Origin: Rhizobium brockwellii
Lineage (GTDB): Bacteria; Pseudomonadota; Alphaproteobacteria; Rhizobiales; Rhizobiaceae
DNA length: 64,000 nt
Direction: 5' to 3'
Assembly (NCBI RefSeq): GCF_000769405.2
Contig: NZ_CP053439.1
Location: 1,426,001 to 1,490,000 of the forward strand
Shown here: positions 50,417-59,355 of the stretch, piece after piece
Layout: every line of letters starts with the position of its first letter
How positions within the stretch are numbered: the stretch's first letter is position 1
Notes under the pieces: model-generated
Seen by the model: only the letters and a program-made list of their open reading frames with translations
Databases searched by the model: none
What the model was told of the DNA's origin: nothing
Program-made: the position numbers and the translations under genes

Positions 50417-51459
50417 TGAACGGTCGGATTTTGCCAGCTGGTATTGGAAGAGCCCCAAAGCGGCTCAAATGTCTGTTCCCCGCATTGGCTGCGCTGATGC
50501 TGCTCGCCTCGGCGGCGGTCGGGCGGGACATTGGGCCGCAAAGCCCGGCCTCGCGCGAACAGGTCGAAAAACTCGTCGGCCTCTGGAAGGATCACTTTGC
50601 CGGCGCCGATAGCCTGCAGCAGCGGCGAACGGCCTTCAGGACGCTGATGGAGACGACGCCGGGACCGACGCGCATCCAGGTCCGGCAGGTCGATGCCGAC
50701 GGCGTCGACGCCGAGCTGATGTGGCCTGCCCGTCTTCATCACCCGATCGGCCAAAGGGTGATCCTCTATATCCATGGCGGCGGCTTTTCCAGCGGCTCCA
50801 TTCGCACGCATAGCCTGCTTGCCGGCTCGCTCGCCAAGGCCGCATCCAGCGACATTCTTCTCATTGATTATCGGCTGATGCCCGAATATGCCTATCCCGC
50901 GCAGATCAACGACGCGCTGACCGCCTATCGCTGGCTTCTCGACAACGGCTATCGGAGCGAGAATGTCATCGTGGCCGGAGACGGCGCCGGCGGCAATATC
51001 GCGATCGAGACGGTGCTGAGGCAGATGCAGGCGGCAAAGCCGTTGCCGTCGGCTGTGATTGCGCTCAGCCCCATCACCGATCTTGCCGCGACAGGCGGAT
51101 CCATGACATCAAACGCCGGAAGCGATCCGCTGGTCGGCAAGGACTGGATCGAGACCTTGCGCAAGACCTATCTCCGCAGCCGGTCTCCGACCGATCCCCA
51201 GGCATCGCCGCTTTATGCTGACATGACCGGCTTTCCGCCGCTGTTGTTGCAGGTCGGCTCCGGCGAAGTCCTGCTGGACGATACACTGCGGCTCGCCGAC
51301 AAGGCGCGCCAGGCGGGCGTGGATGTCACCACCGAGGTATGGCCCGGCATGCCGCATCAGTGGCAGCTGTTTCCCTCGCTGCTCGACGATGCCGATCGGT
51401 CGAGCCAGAATATCGCCGAGTTTGCGATCCGGCATTTTGCCGACAAACCGCAGGAATAG
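50416..51459 (+). CDS. HSL-family alpha/beta-hydrolase with Gly in place of nucleophilic Ser
   Basis: The 347-aa protein begins with a membrane/signal segment (about residues 18-35). The hormone-sensitive-lipase fold is clear: ILYIHGGGFSSG (HGGG oxyanion loop, residues 120-123), DYRLMPEYAYPA and the histidine in GMPHQWQLF. The nucleophile elbow normally reads GDSAGGN; here it is GDGAGGN with G190 (codon GGC, 50983-50985). The acid region reads VGSGEVLLDD. Without serine, ordinary esterase activity is not expected. The start ATG 50416 follows GGGAGAGG. Confidence 0.8.
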   Translation: MNGRILPAGIGRAPKRLKCLFPALAALMLLASAAVGRDIGPQSPASREQVEKLVGLWKDHFAGADSLQQRRTAFRTLMETTPGPTRIQVRQVDADGVDAELMWPARLHHPIGQRVILYIHGGGFSSGSIRTHSLLAGSLAKAASSDILLIDYRLMPEYAYPAQINDALTAYRWLLDNGYRSENVIVAGDGAGGNIAIETVLRQMQAAKPLPSAVIALSPITDLAATGGSMTSNAGSDPLVGKDWIETLRKTYLRSRSPTDPQASPLYADMTGFPPLLLQVGSGEVLLDDTLRLADKARQAGVDVTTEVWPGMPHQWQLFPSLLDDADRSSQNIAEFAIRHFADKPQE

Positions 51460-51499
51460 GGGCCGCAGGACCAAGCGTCCTGACGCCTCCGTCATCGCA

Positions 51500-52117
51500 T
51501 CATTGCGCGCGAGACGGTGACGGCGCCAGAGGCCGCTCGACCTCTCGGCCGACGCTGAGCGCCTTTCGCACATTCGGCTCCAGCCGCTCTATATAGGCGT
51601 GGTCGGGTGCAGCACCCAGCGCATCCAGCATTTTCGAGAAGAAACACCGGGCCGCTGCCGCAGCCGTGACGTCGAAGACATCGGCATCGCTCAGCCCGTG
51701 TTTCTTCAGCCCGTCTATGTCCTGCTGGGTCACCGACGTCGCATCGCGCGCCACCTTGGCGGCAAAGGCCATGATCGCGCGTTCGCCGGCATCGATCGGC
51801 GCCTTGTCCGTCTCGTTGACAACAGCCGTCAGCCCGTCGCTGGTGAAACCCTCGCGCAGCAGCACTGAGCCGTGCGCCAGCATGCAATAGGAGGATTTGA
51901 GCTCCTTGGCCGCTGCCAGCGTCACCAGTTCGTAGCGCCGCAAGCTCATATGGCCGCGAATGCTCGAAAGCAGCGCCGCCCAACTCTCCATCACTTCAGG
52001 CCGATGGCCGAAGGCCCGATACATGTTCGGCAGATAACCATAATTCGCCTCGGCCGACGCATACATCGACGTCGTCTTCTCGCTGGCGGATGCGTTGGGG
52101 GTGTGAATGAAAGCCAT
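51500..52117 (-). CDS. Carboxymuconolactone decarboxylase/AhpD-family protein
   Basis: The 205-aa all-helical protein shows RRYELVTLAAAKELKSSYCMLAHGSVLL, the AhpD-like motif around the redox site. Only one cysteine of the usual CxxC pair is present (S-S-Y-C), and the histidine three residues on is kept. This is the pattern of the peroxidase-related subgroup. It is convergent with the esterase-like gene. The redox role is uncertain. Confidence 0.8.
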   Translation of the reverse strand: MAFIHTPNASASEKTTSMYASAEANYGYLPNMYRAFGHRPEVMESWAALLSSIRGHMSLRRYELVTLAAAKELKSSYCMLAHGSVLLREGFTSDGLTAVVNETDKAPIDAGERAIMAFAAKVARDATSVTQQDIDGLKKHGLSDADVFDVTAAAAARCFFSKMLDALGAAPDHAYIERLEPNVRKALSVGREVERPLAPSPSRAQ

Positions 52118-52180
52118 GGCATGATCCTCCTCTATTGGGAGAAGGATAGGGTAGATATGCAGGACAGCAATCCTGAAACG

Positions 52181-53716
52181 TCAGGCAGCGCTATTGACCG
52201 CGGAAACGTCGCCGTTTCTCTTGATTGGAAGAGTTACGGTGAATGTCGATCCGCATCCTCTTGCACTTCGGACCTCTATCGAGCCGTTGTGCAATTCGAT
52301 GATCTGCTTCACCAGATTGAGGCCGATACCCGTGCCAGCAATCCCGGTCGACGTCCGGGCCCGAAAATAGCGCTGGAACAGCCGGGGCACGTCTTCGGCA
52401 TCGATCCCCACGCCATCATCGCTGATCGAAACTTTGACGTTTCCCGTCTCTGCCCATGCGGTGACGCGAATTTCTGAGGTTCCGGGCGCGTACTTGACGG
52501 CATTGGAAAGCAGGTTGGTAAAGACCTGTGCCAAACTACGGGGATCGGCATCTATGAACTCCGGCAGTCCATCGATATCCAACACAAAGCTGTGCGATTT
52601 TGAGATCGTCGACTGCCGCTCGCAACAGGTTTTTATCAATGATCTCAATGCGCATGCGTCGTAGCTGATGTCGATCTTGCCGGTATCAAGGCGTCCGGCT
52701 GACAGGATGCTCTCCATGAGATCGACAATCCGGGTCACCGATGCGCGGATTTGATCGACCTTGTCACTGAGAAATTCGGGCTCGACCGCCCCCTTTTTTC
52801 GCAACAGCCGCTGGGCAGCAGCGTCGATGATTGCAAGCGGGGTCCTGAATTCATGCGATGCCATCGCCACGAATTGCCGTTGCAGTTCGTTGATGTTCCG
52901 CTCCTGCGCCAGCATGCGCTCGAGTTCCCGCGCCTGCCGCTCGACTTCCGCCGTGCGGCTCTGCACTGTCGCTTCGAGCTGATCGTGATGCCGGCGCAGC
53001 TCTTCCGCAAGTCGAACGGTCTTGGTCACGTCCTCATGGGTGGCCACGTATCCACCGTTTTGCATCGGATTGTGGGTGATCTTGATAACGCGCCCATCGG
53101 CCAGGACGATGTTTTGGCTGGCCGGCGCACCGCGGGTTGTCGCTTCGAAGACCACATCAAAATAGGTCGTGGTATCGGCCGGGCCGTTTCCCTCCCGGCT
53201 GCGATAGGCCAGGATATCCACAAGTGGTGTCCCCGGTTGCGTTAGCAGGTCCGGCAGATTGTACATCCGCGCGTAGGAGGCGTTGCACAATATCAGGTTC
53301 TTGGTCGAATCGAACATGCACAGCCCATGCGGCATGTTGCTGAGCGCTGCGTCGAACCGGCGATGTTGTTCGGTCAGGCTGTCTTCGACACGAATGAGAG
53401 TCGAGATGTCTTCGTAACTGAGGATCCAGCCTCCATCCCGCGATGGGGCGCAGGTCAGTGAGACCATGCCGCCGTCGGAAAGGGCAAACTGAGACGTCGG
53501 CGGTCCACCGGTCGTCGACCGCCGGGATGCCACTGAACGGCAGTCTGCAGCGCCCGGCAATCCGTCGATATTCATGCCTTTGCGGATAGCGCCGTGCGGA
53601 AGGCCGAGAATATCAAGCGAGCGTGAATTGAAAGCCGTCACCATACCGGCAGGATCAAGCAGAACGATGCCCTGAGGCAGGCTCTCCAGAATGGATTCAA
53701 ACGAGTGTGACATCAT
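52181..53716 (-). CDS. Orphan sensor histidine kinase with two PAS domains
   Basis: The 511-aa protein has no clear membrane helix. Two PAS domains lie at about residues 5-110 and 120-235. A coiled-coil (about 235-280) leads to the H box MASHEFRTPL with H288. The ATPase part has the N box (399-410), DDGVGI (433-438) and GTGIGL (461-466). It should be a soluble kinase sensing through PAS. No response regulator is adjacent. I chose the first of two ATGs at 53716 because the PAS fold begins there; a longer reading to 53821 exists. Confidence 0.9.
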   Translation of the reverse strand: MMSHSFESILESLPQGIVLLDPAGMVTAFNSRSLDILGLPHGAIRKGMNIDGLPGAADCRSVASRRSTTGGPPTSQFALSDGGMVSLTCAPSRDGGWILSYEDISTLIRVEDSLTEQHRRFDAALSNMPHGLCMFDSTKNLILCNASYARMYNLPDLLTQPGTPLVDILAYRSREGNGPADTTTYFDVVFEATTRGAPASQNIVLADGRVIKITHNPMQNGGYVATHEDVTKTVRLAEELRRHHDQLEATVQSRTAEVERQARELERMLAQERNINELQRQFVAMASHEFRTPLAIIDAAAQRLLRKKGAVEPEFLSDKVDQIRASVTRIVDLMESILSAGRLDTGKIDISYDACALRSLIKTCCERQSTISKSHSFVLDIDGLPEFIDADPRSLAQVFTNLLSNAVKYAPGTSEIRVTAWAETGNVKVSISDDGVGIDAEDVPRLFQRYFRARTSTGIAGTGIGLNLVKQIIELHNGSIEVRSARGCGSTFTVTLPIKRNGDVSAVNSAA

Positions 53717-54145
53717 CCGGCCCTGCTTCAGATCTGGCGCGTTGCACGTATTCGTAGCATTCGTCACAAACGATAAAGTTTCGCTAATGTCTATCGAAGC
53801 GAGGGATGTTCGAGTGCGCATCGATAAACAAGGGACGATCCTCTCCGACCATGTCGGCGAATTCGTGGAGAAGCCGTAGCGCCAGAACGGTCAACTCGGC
53901 GCGCAGTTTCATGTCTCCATCTGCTCCACTGGGTTTGTCGCAGCGTCTATGAACGCAGAATAGCAGCCCTTCGTGCTTTTGCCGGAATGTCCGCCCATTG
54001 CGCCGCATAGATCGCTTTCGACGGAGATACCGGGCGAGCCCGAATCTTCCACATTCTTGCTCCCAACGCATCGGTCGGTCGTGCGCCACGCACGATTTTG
54101 CGGATCGAAAAATATCGAAACATGCCTCTCAGTCGTGATCATCTT

Positions 54146-54159
54146 TTAGATCGTTCCAA
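54146..54159. promoter_or_regulatory. Upstream operator-like site for the LacI regulator
   Basis: TTAGATCGTTCCAA matches 12 of 14 bases of the perfect palindrome at 54252-54265. The two centres are 106 bases apart, close to ten helical turns, which would allow DNA looping by a tetrameric LacI-family repressor. The looping is inference. Confidence 0.45.
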
Positions 54160-54242
54160 TTTTCAGAGTAAGATTCCGGCGGTTGCGGAGGAGAAAATTG
54201 CAGCAGATGCTTCTAATAGATAACAGTTCGTATAAATTTCGC

Positions 54243-54271
54243 TTGACTTAATTGGAACGTTCCAAATATTA
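54243..54271 (+). promoter_or_regulatory. Promoter with LacI-type operator in the spacer
   Basis: TTGACT (54243-54248) and ATATTA (54266-54271) are 17 bases apart. The spacer contains the perfect 14-bp palindrome TTGGAACGTTCCAA (54252-54265), typical of LacI-family operators with a central CG. A repressor bound there would block RNA polymerase. The promoter lies 35 bases upstream of the lacI-type start, so the operon probably regulates itself. Confidence 0.7.
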
Positions 54272-54305
54272 GGCAACCATTCGACGTTGGCGTCGGGGAG
54301 GAGAA

Positions 54306-55352
54306 ATGACAAAGGCGCGGGTAACCGTCATCGACATTGCGAAGGCCGCCGGCGTCTCGAAATCGACGGTTTCGCTGGTGCTTCAGGGCTCTTCCCTGGT
54401 CAATGAGGGGACGCGCACCAAGGTCAACGCCGTGATGCGTGAGCTGGGCTACGTCTACAATCGCGGCGCAGCCAATCTCCGGCAGGCCGGCGCCAAATCG
54501 AGGATCATCGGGGTCGTCGTCAACGACCTGACGAACAGCTTCTTCGCGGAACTGGCGGTTGGCGTCGATATGGTCGTTCAGTCGGCCGGATTTGTGCAGT
54601 TCCTGTCGAACACCAGCGAGAGCATCGACAGGCAGCGCGAAGTTGTCGCATCGATGCGGGAACATGGCATTTCGGGGCTCATCGTGTCGCCGGCGCGCGC
54701 CACCGATGCCGCAGATTTCAAACCACTCGTCGCCGCAGGGATTCCGGTGGTGGTCGTCGTCAGAAACCTGCCTGGCGCCAAAGTCTCGTCCGTCGTCTCC
54801 GACAACCGGGCTGGCATGATGTCTGCAGTCAAGCACTTGGCGGACCTTGGTCACAAGCGCATCGCTTTTCTCGGCGGCTTTCCCGACACCGCTGTCTTCG
54901 ACGACCGCCTTGCCGGTTACCGAAGCGGCATGGAGGCAGCCGGTCTCGACTATCACCAAGAACTTGTCATCTCGTCGGCGCCTTCGCGAGCCGGCGGGGT
55001 AGAGGCGATCGGAAAAGCAATCGTTCTTGCCGACAAACCCTCAGCAGCCGTCTGCTTCAACGATGCCGTAGCCTTCGGTGTTTGCGACGGATTGCGTGCG
55101 CGCCGTCTGGAACCCGGCTCCGACTTCGCGGTCGTGGGTTTCGACGACGTCATCGAGGCTCAGGCGGCGGTTCCGGCGCTGACGACCGTCTCGGTCGATC
55201 CGCAGGGCATCGGGCGCCGCGGCGCCCAACTGCTTCTCAAGCAGATTAATGCGGGCAAGGCCGAGGCGGAGACGGTGACGACAGCTGTTCGGCTGGTTGT
55301 TCGCGAGAGCTGCGGAGCCCGCAAGAGCGTGAAAATTGAAACAGGACTCTGA
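54306..55352 (+). CDS. LacI family transcriptional regulator
   Basis: The 348-aa protein starts with the LacI helix-turn-helix VTVIDIAKAAGVSKSTVSLVLQGSSLVNEGTRTKVNAVMRELGYVYN (residues about 4-50), including the hinge. A periplasmic-binding-like effector domain with IIGVVVNDLTNSFFAELAVG follows, and DFAVVGFDDVIEAQAAVPALTTVSVDP is at its C-terminal part. It is the first gene of the operon and the likely repressor acting at the upstream palindromes. The CoA-transferase gene follows after 9 bases. Confidence 0.95.
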   Translation: MTKARVTVIDIAKAAGVSKSTVSLVLQGSSLVNEGTRTKVNAVMRELGYVYNRGAANLRQAGAKSRIIGVVVNDLTNSFFAELAVGVDMVVQSAGFVQFLSNTSESIDRQREVVASMREHGISGLIVSPARATDAADFKPLVAAGIPVVVVVRNLPGAKVSSVVSDNRAGMMSAVKHLADLGHKRIAFLGGFPDTAVFDDRLAGYRSGMEAAGLDYHQELVISSAPSRAGGVEAIGKAIVLADKPSAAVCFNDAVAFGVCDGLRARRLEPGSDFAVVGFDDVIEAQAAVPALTTVSVDPQGIGRRGAQLLLKQINAGKAEAETVTTAVRLVVRESCGARKSVKIETGL

Positions 55353-55361
55353 GTAAGGCCC

Positions 55362-56975
55362 ATGAAGAAGCATCTCACCCCGACCGAAGCAGCCGCGCTG
55401 ATCCCGGATGGCGCTGTTGTAACGGTATCGTCCTCGAGCGGTCTCGGTTGCCCGGACCTCATGCTGAAGGCGATTGGCGAACGTTTCGACGCGACCGGCC
55501 ATCCCCGTGATATCACGACCCTTCATCCCATCGCCGCCGGCGACATGAGCGGCATCAAAGGCGTCGACCATATCGCCAAGAAGGGCCTGCTCGCGCGCAT
55601 CATCGGTGGCTCCTATCCGTCCGGCCCGTCGTCATCCGAGCCGCCGCTGATCTGGCAAATGATCACCAACAACGAAATCCCCGCTTACAACATTCCATCG
55701 GGTATCCTCTTCGACATCCATCGCGAGGCCGCCGCGAAGCGGCCGGGCGTCCTGACCAAGATCGGCATCGATACATTCGTCGATCCCGAGCGGCAGGGTT
55801 GCGCGATGAACGGCCTGGCGTCGGAAAATCCGGTGGTCAAGCGCGTGCGCTTCGAGGGCGACGACTGGCTGTTCTTTCCCTCGATCGTCCCGGAGGTCGC
55901 CATCATCCGCGCTACCACCGCCGACGAGCGCGGCAACCTGACATACGAACATGAAGGCGCCTATCTCGGCGGCCTCGATCAGGCGCTGGCCGCACGCAAC
56001 AACGGCGGCATCGTCATCGCCCAGGTCAAGCGGATCACCAAGGAAGGCTCGCTGAAGCCCCACGACGTTCGGGTTCCTGGAATGCTGGTCGACTATGTGG
56101 TCATCGATCCGGAGCAGAAGCAGACGACGCAGACGCAATATGATCCGGCGATTTCCGGGGAGATCTTCCGTCCGCTCGATAGCTTCAGCGTTCCGGAGTT
56201 CAATGTTCAGAAAGTCATCGCGCGCCGTGTTGCGCAGGAACTTCAGGCTGGAAGCTGCGTCAATCTCGGTTTCGGCATATCGGCCAACGTGCCGCGAATT
56301 CTGCTGGAGGAAGGGCTCCATGGCGCGGTCACCTGGGTCATCGAGCAAGGCGCGGTCGGTGGCGTGCCGCTGCTCGACTTCGCCTTTGGCTGCGCCTCCA
56401 ATGCCGACGCCTACATGCCGTCCCCCTATCAGTTCACCTACTTCCAGGGTGCAGGCTTCGATGCATCGCTGCTGTCCTTTCTCGAGATCGGCAAAGACGG
56501 TTCGGTCAACGTCTCCAAGCTCTCCTTCCGGCCGCATGTGACGGCGGGCGCCGGAGGCTTCGTCGACATCACGGCGCGGGCGAAGAAGATCGTCTTCTCC
56601 GGCATGTTCAATGCCGGAGCGAAGCTTTCGATTGCCGATGGAGCTCTTCTCATCGACAAGGAAGGCAAGTTGAAGAAACTCGTGAAGGAGGTCGAACACG
56701 TCACTTTCAGCGGCAGGCGCGCGATCGAGCAGGGGCAGGAGATCACCTATGTCACCGAGCGGTGCGTGATGAAACTGACGCCCGATGGCGTCGTCCTCAC
56801 CGAGATTGCGCCCGGCGTCGATCTCCAAGCCCACATCCTCGATCAGTCGGAGTTTCCGCTGATGGTGGCGCCCGACCTGAAGGTCATGGACGCGGCGCTC
56901 TTCGCGGAGGCAAACATCGGCCTGTCGCTTCCAGAAAAGAAGGCGCGGACGCTGGAGGGCAGCTTCAATGGCTAG
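55362..56975 (+). CDS. Acyl-CoA:acetate/3-ketoacid CoA-transferase (PCT/YdiF-like)
   Basis: The 537-aa chain has the two halves of family I CoA-transferases fused in one protein. The first half carries GGSYPSGPSSSEPPLIWQM. The second half carries the catalytic glutamate E328 in WVIEQGAVGGVPL, where the acyl group forms a glutamyl-CoA thioester. Length and order match propionate CoA-transferase and E. coli YdiF. It moves CoA between short-chain acids. It overlaps the next gene by 8 bases. Confidence 0.9.
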   Translation: MKKHLTPTEAAALIPDGAVVTVSSSSGLGCPDLMLKAIGERFDATGHPRDITTLHPIAAGDMSGIKGVDHIAKKGLLARIIGGSYPSGPSSSEPPLIWQMITNNEIPAYNIPSGILFDIHREAAAKRPGVLTKIGIDTFVDPERQGCAMNGLASENPVVKRVRFEGDDWLFFPSIVPEVAIIRATTADERGNLTYEHEGAYLGGLDQALAARNNGGIVIAQVKRITKEGSLKPHDVRVPGMLVDYVVIDPEQKQTTQTQYDPAISGEIFRPLDSFSVPEFNVQKVIARRVAQELQAGSCVNLGFGISANVPRILLEEGLHGAVTWVIEQGAVGGVPLLDFAFGCASNADAYMPSPYQFTYFQGAGFDASLLSFLEIGKDGSVNVSKLSFRPHVTAGAGGFVDITARAKKIVFSGMFNAGAKLSIADGALLIDKEGKLKKLVKEVEHVTFSGRRAIEQGQEITYVTERCVMKLTPDGVVLTEIAPGVDLQAHILDQSEFPLMVAPDLKVMDAALFAEANIGLSLPEKKARTLEGSFNG

Positions 56976-57747
56976 CGGAACAGTCAGAATTGACGTCGAT
57001 GGACATGTTGCGACGCTGACGATTTCTCGTCCGGAGAAGCTGAACGCGCTCGACCTCGATATGCTCAAGGCGTTGGCGGATGCGGCCGACGAGGTGGAGG
57101 CCAACGCCAATGTGCGCGCTGCCATTCTCACGGGCGAAGGAAAGGGCTTTTCCGCCGGAGGCGATATCAAGGCCTGGGGCGGAATGTTGCCTCAGGAGTT
57201 CGGTCATCTCTGGGTTCGCCACGGCCACCGTATCTTCGAAAGACTGGCGACGCTCAGGGTGCCGCTGATCGCGGCTCTGAACGGCCATGCCCTCGGAGGA
57301 GGACTTGAACTTGCAGGCGTCGCGGACATTCGCCTCGCCGAGGAACAGATCAAGATCGGCCTGCCGGAGACCGGCCTTGGAATGGTGCCGGGCTGGTCCG
57401 GGACCCAGCGTCTTGTGCGCCGGTTCAGTGCGCAGGCCGTCCGGCGTATGGCTTTGGGCGGCGAGATATTCACCGCCGAGGAGGCACGCCTGCTCGGGAT
57501 CGTAGACGCGGTCGTTCCCACAGGAAACGCGCTCGCCGCCGCCCGGGAATATGCGCAGCGGATCGCCGCAAGGGGGCCGGCTGCGACCGAGATCGCGAAG
57601 TTGATGATCGCATCGGCGAACGGCGAAGACAATGGAACCGCGGTCGAAGCCCTGGGCTCGATCCTCGCTGCGAAGACCGGCGATCTGAAGGAGGGCGTCG
57701 CATCATTCAGCGAGAAGCGCCCGGCAACGTTCAAGGGAGAATGGTAA
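56968..57747 (+). CDS. Enoyl-CoA hydratase/isomerase (crotonase) family
   Basis: The 259-aa protein has the crotonase fold: GKGFSAGGDIKAW (oxyanion region) and NGHALGGGLELAGVADIRLAEEQIKIGLPETGLG. Both glutamates of true hydratases are present, E114 and E134, spaced by 20 as in rat enzyme E144/E164. It should therefore hydrate an enoyl-CoA rather than act only as isomerase. It overlaps the CoA-transferase by 8 bases and the aldehyde dehydrogenase by 1. Confidence 0.9.
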   Translation: MASGTVRIDVDGHVATLTISRPEKLNALDLDMLKALADAADEVEANANVRAAILTGEGKGFSAGGDIKAWGGMLPQEFGHLWVRHGHRIFERLATLRVPLIAALNGHALGGGLELAGVADIRLAEEQIKIGLPETGLGMVPGWSGTQRLVRRFSAQAVRRMALGGEIFTAEEARLLGIVDAVVPTGNALAAAREYAQRIAARGPAATEIAKLMIASANGEDNGTAVEALGSILAAKTGDLKEGVASFSEKRPATFKGEW

Positions 57748-59267
57748 TGACGGTTCTCGTCAACCCCACCGCGCTCAACGACCACAAAGCGCGTGATTTC
57801 AAGATGCTCATCGACGGCAGATGGGAGGCTGGTGCCTCCGATCCGATCGAGCGTGTCGCGCCGAGCCATGGTGTCGTGGTCAGCCGGTTTCCGACCGGCA
57901 GCAGGAAGGACGCCGAGCGTGCGATTTCCGCGGCACGCAAGGCTTTCGATCTTGGGCCGTGGCCCCGAATGACCGCTTCCGAACGTTCCGCCATCCTGCT
58001 CAAGGCGGCCGATCTGATCGCAGCGCGCGCAGAGGAGCTGGCATTTCTCGATGCTATCGAGGCAGGAAAGCCGATCACGCAGGTGCGGGGAGAAATTGCA
58101 GGCTCCGTTGACATATGGCGTTACGCGGCGGCACTTGCCCGCGACCTTCACGGTGAAAGCTACAACACGCTCGGCGACGGCACGCTCGGCGTCGTCTTGC
58201 GCGAAGCGATCGGCGTGGTGTCGATCATCACGCCTTGGAACTTTCCGTTCCTGATCGTCGGCCAGAAGCTGCCATTCGCCTTGGCCGCTGGCTGCACGAC
58301 CGTCGTCAAGCCCTCGGAACTGACCTCGGGATCGACGCTGGTGCTGGGAGAGATCCTGCAGCAGGCTGGCATTCCGGATGGTGTCGTCAACATTGTCACC
58401 GGCACGGGACCAGAGGTCGGTGCGATCATGACCTCCCATCCCGACGTCGACATGGTGTCCTTCACCGGCTCGACCGGCGTGGGAAAGCTGACCATGTCGA
58501 ATGCCGCACAGACGCTGAAGAAGGTCTCGCTGGAATTGGGTGGGAAGAACCCGCAGATCGTGTTTCCGGATGCCGATCTCGGTGCCTTCATCGATGCCGC
58601 GGTCTTCGGCGCATACTTCAATGCCGGCGAGTGCTGCAATGCCGGTTCGCGGCTGATCCTTCACAAATCAATCGCTTCCGATGTCGTCAAGCGGATTGCC
58701 GAATTGTCGAAGGCAGTGAAGGTCGGTGACCCGCTCGATCCCTCGACGCAGGTCGGCGCCATCATCACGCCACAGCATCTGGAGAAAATATCAGGATACG
58801 TTGCCGGCGCGAGGAGCAGCGGTGCCCGGGTCGCGCATGGCGGCGAGACGCTCGACCTCGGCATGGGGCAGTTCATGTCGCCGACGATCCTCGAAGAGGT
58901 CACCCCTGATATGGCCATGGCGCGCGAGGAAGTCTTTGGCCCGGTGCTTTCGGTCCTGACATTCGAGACATCAGCAGAAGCCATCAGGATTGCGAATTCC
59001 ATCGACTACGGCCTGTCGGCCGGTGTCTGGAGCCGCGATTTCGACACGTGCCTGACGATCGGCCGATCGGTGCGGGCGGGCACGGTCTGGATGAACACCT
59101 TCATGGACGGCGCCTCGGAACTTCCCTTTGGCGGCTACAAGCAAAGCGGCCTCGGCCGCGAACTCGGCCGCCATGCGGTCGAAGATTACACGGAGACCAA
59201 GACGCTGAACATGCATATCGGCAAACGCACCAGCTGGTGGATGCCGCAGACGGAAAAGCCGGCTTAG
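57747..59267 (+). CDS. Aldehyde dehydrogenase
   Basis: The 506-aa NAD(P)-dependent enzyme has the cofactor motif FTGSTGVGK, the general base E263 in SLELGGK and the catalytic cysteine C297 in [11 protein letters not shown] (spacing 34, as in the family). ATG 57747 is chosen because AAGGGAGA is correctly spaced for it; ATG 57741 is too close. It should oxidise an aldehyde to an acid that the CoA-transferase could activate. The substrate is unknown. Confidence 0.95.
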   Translation: MTVLVNPTALNDHKARDFKMLIDGRWEAGASDPIERVAPSHGVVVSRFPTGSRKDAERAISAARKAFDLGPWPRMTASERSAILLKAADLIAARAEELAFLDAIEAGKPITQVRGEIAGSVDIWRYAAALARDLHGESYNTLGDGTLGVVLREAIGVVSIITPWNFPFLIVGQKLPFALAAGCTTVVKPSELTSGSTLVLGEILQQAGIPDGVVNIVTGTGPEVGAIMTSHPDVDMVSFTGSTGVGKLTMSNAAQTLKKVSLELGGKNPQIVFPDADLGAFIDAAVFGAYFNAGECCNAGSRLILHKSIASDVVKRIAELSKAVKVGDPLDPSTQVGAIITPQHLEKISGYVAGARSSGARVAHGGETLDLGMGQFMSPTILEEVTPDMAMAREEVFGPVLSVLTFETSAEAIRIANSIDYGLSAGVWSRDFDTCLTIGRSVRAGTVWMNTFMDGASELPFGGYKQSGLGRELGRHAVEDYTETKTLNMHIGKRTSWWMPQTEKPA

Positions 59268-59306
59268 CCGGCGGCCGAACTACGCTCGAGGAGGGCGGGT
59301 GATTGG

Positions 59307-59325
59307 TGCGGGAATGGGTCCCGCA
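59307..59325 (+). promoter_or_regulatory. Hairpin upstream of the binding-protein gene
   Basis: TGCGGGA / TCCCGCA with a 5-base loop lies 31 bases before the binding-protein start. Just after it is the palindrome TTCCAAACTGGAA (59328-59340). Together they sit in the 88-base gap after the aldehyde dehydrogenase and could tune expression of the highly needed binding protein. Confidence 0.4.
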
Positions 59326-59355
59326 TCTTCCAAACTGGAACTGGGAGGTTCTTCG

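Larger units (their letters stand above)
53717..54305. other. Regulatory interval between the kinase gene and the lacI operon
   Basis: No gene is convincing in this interval of about 590 bases between divergent genes. It contains the two operator-like palindromes and the promoter described for lacI; the rest holds no clear palindrome. Confidence 0.6.

Noticed and set aside
53717..53821. Longer N-terminus for the histidine kinase.
   Set aside because: The added 35 residues do not belong to the PAS domain and no ribosome site was seen; ATG at 53716 preferred, but not certain.
53909..54142. 77-codon minus-strand ORF between kinase and lacI.
   Set aside because: No ribosome site, composition unlike nearby genes, and it covers the likely regulatory region.
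57972..57986. CGAACGTTCC-like sequence inside the aldehyde dehydrogenase gene, similar to the LacI operator core.
   Set aside because: It only partly matches (flanks differ) and lies in coding sequence; probably chance.
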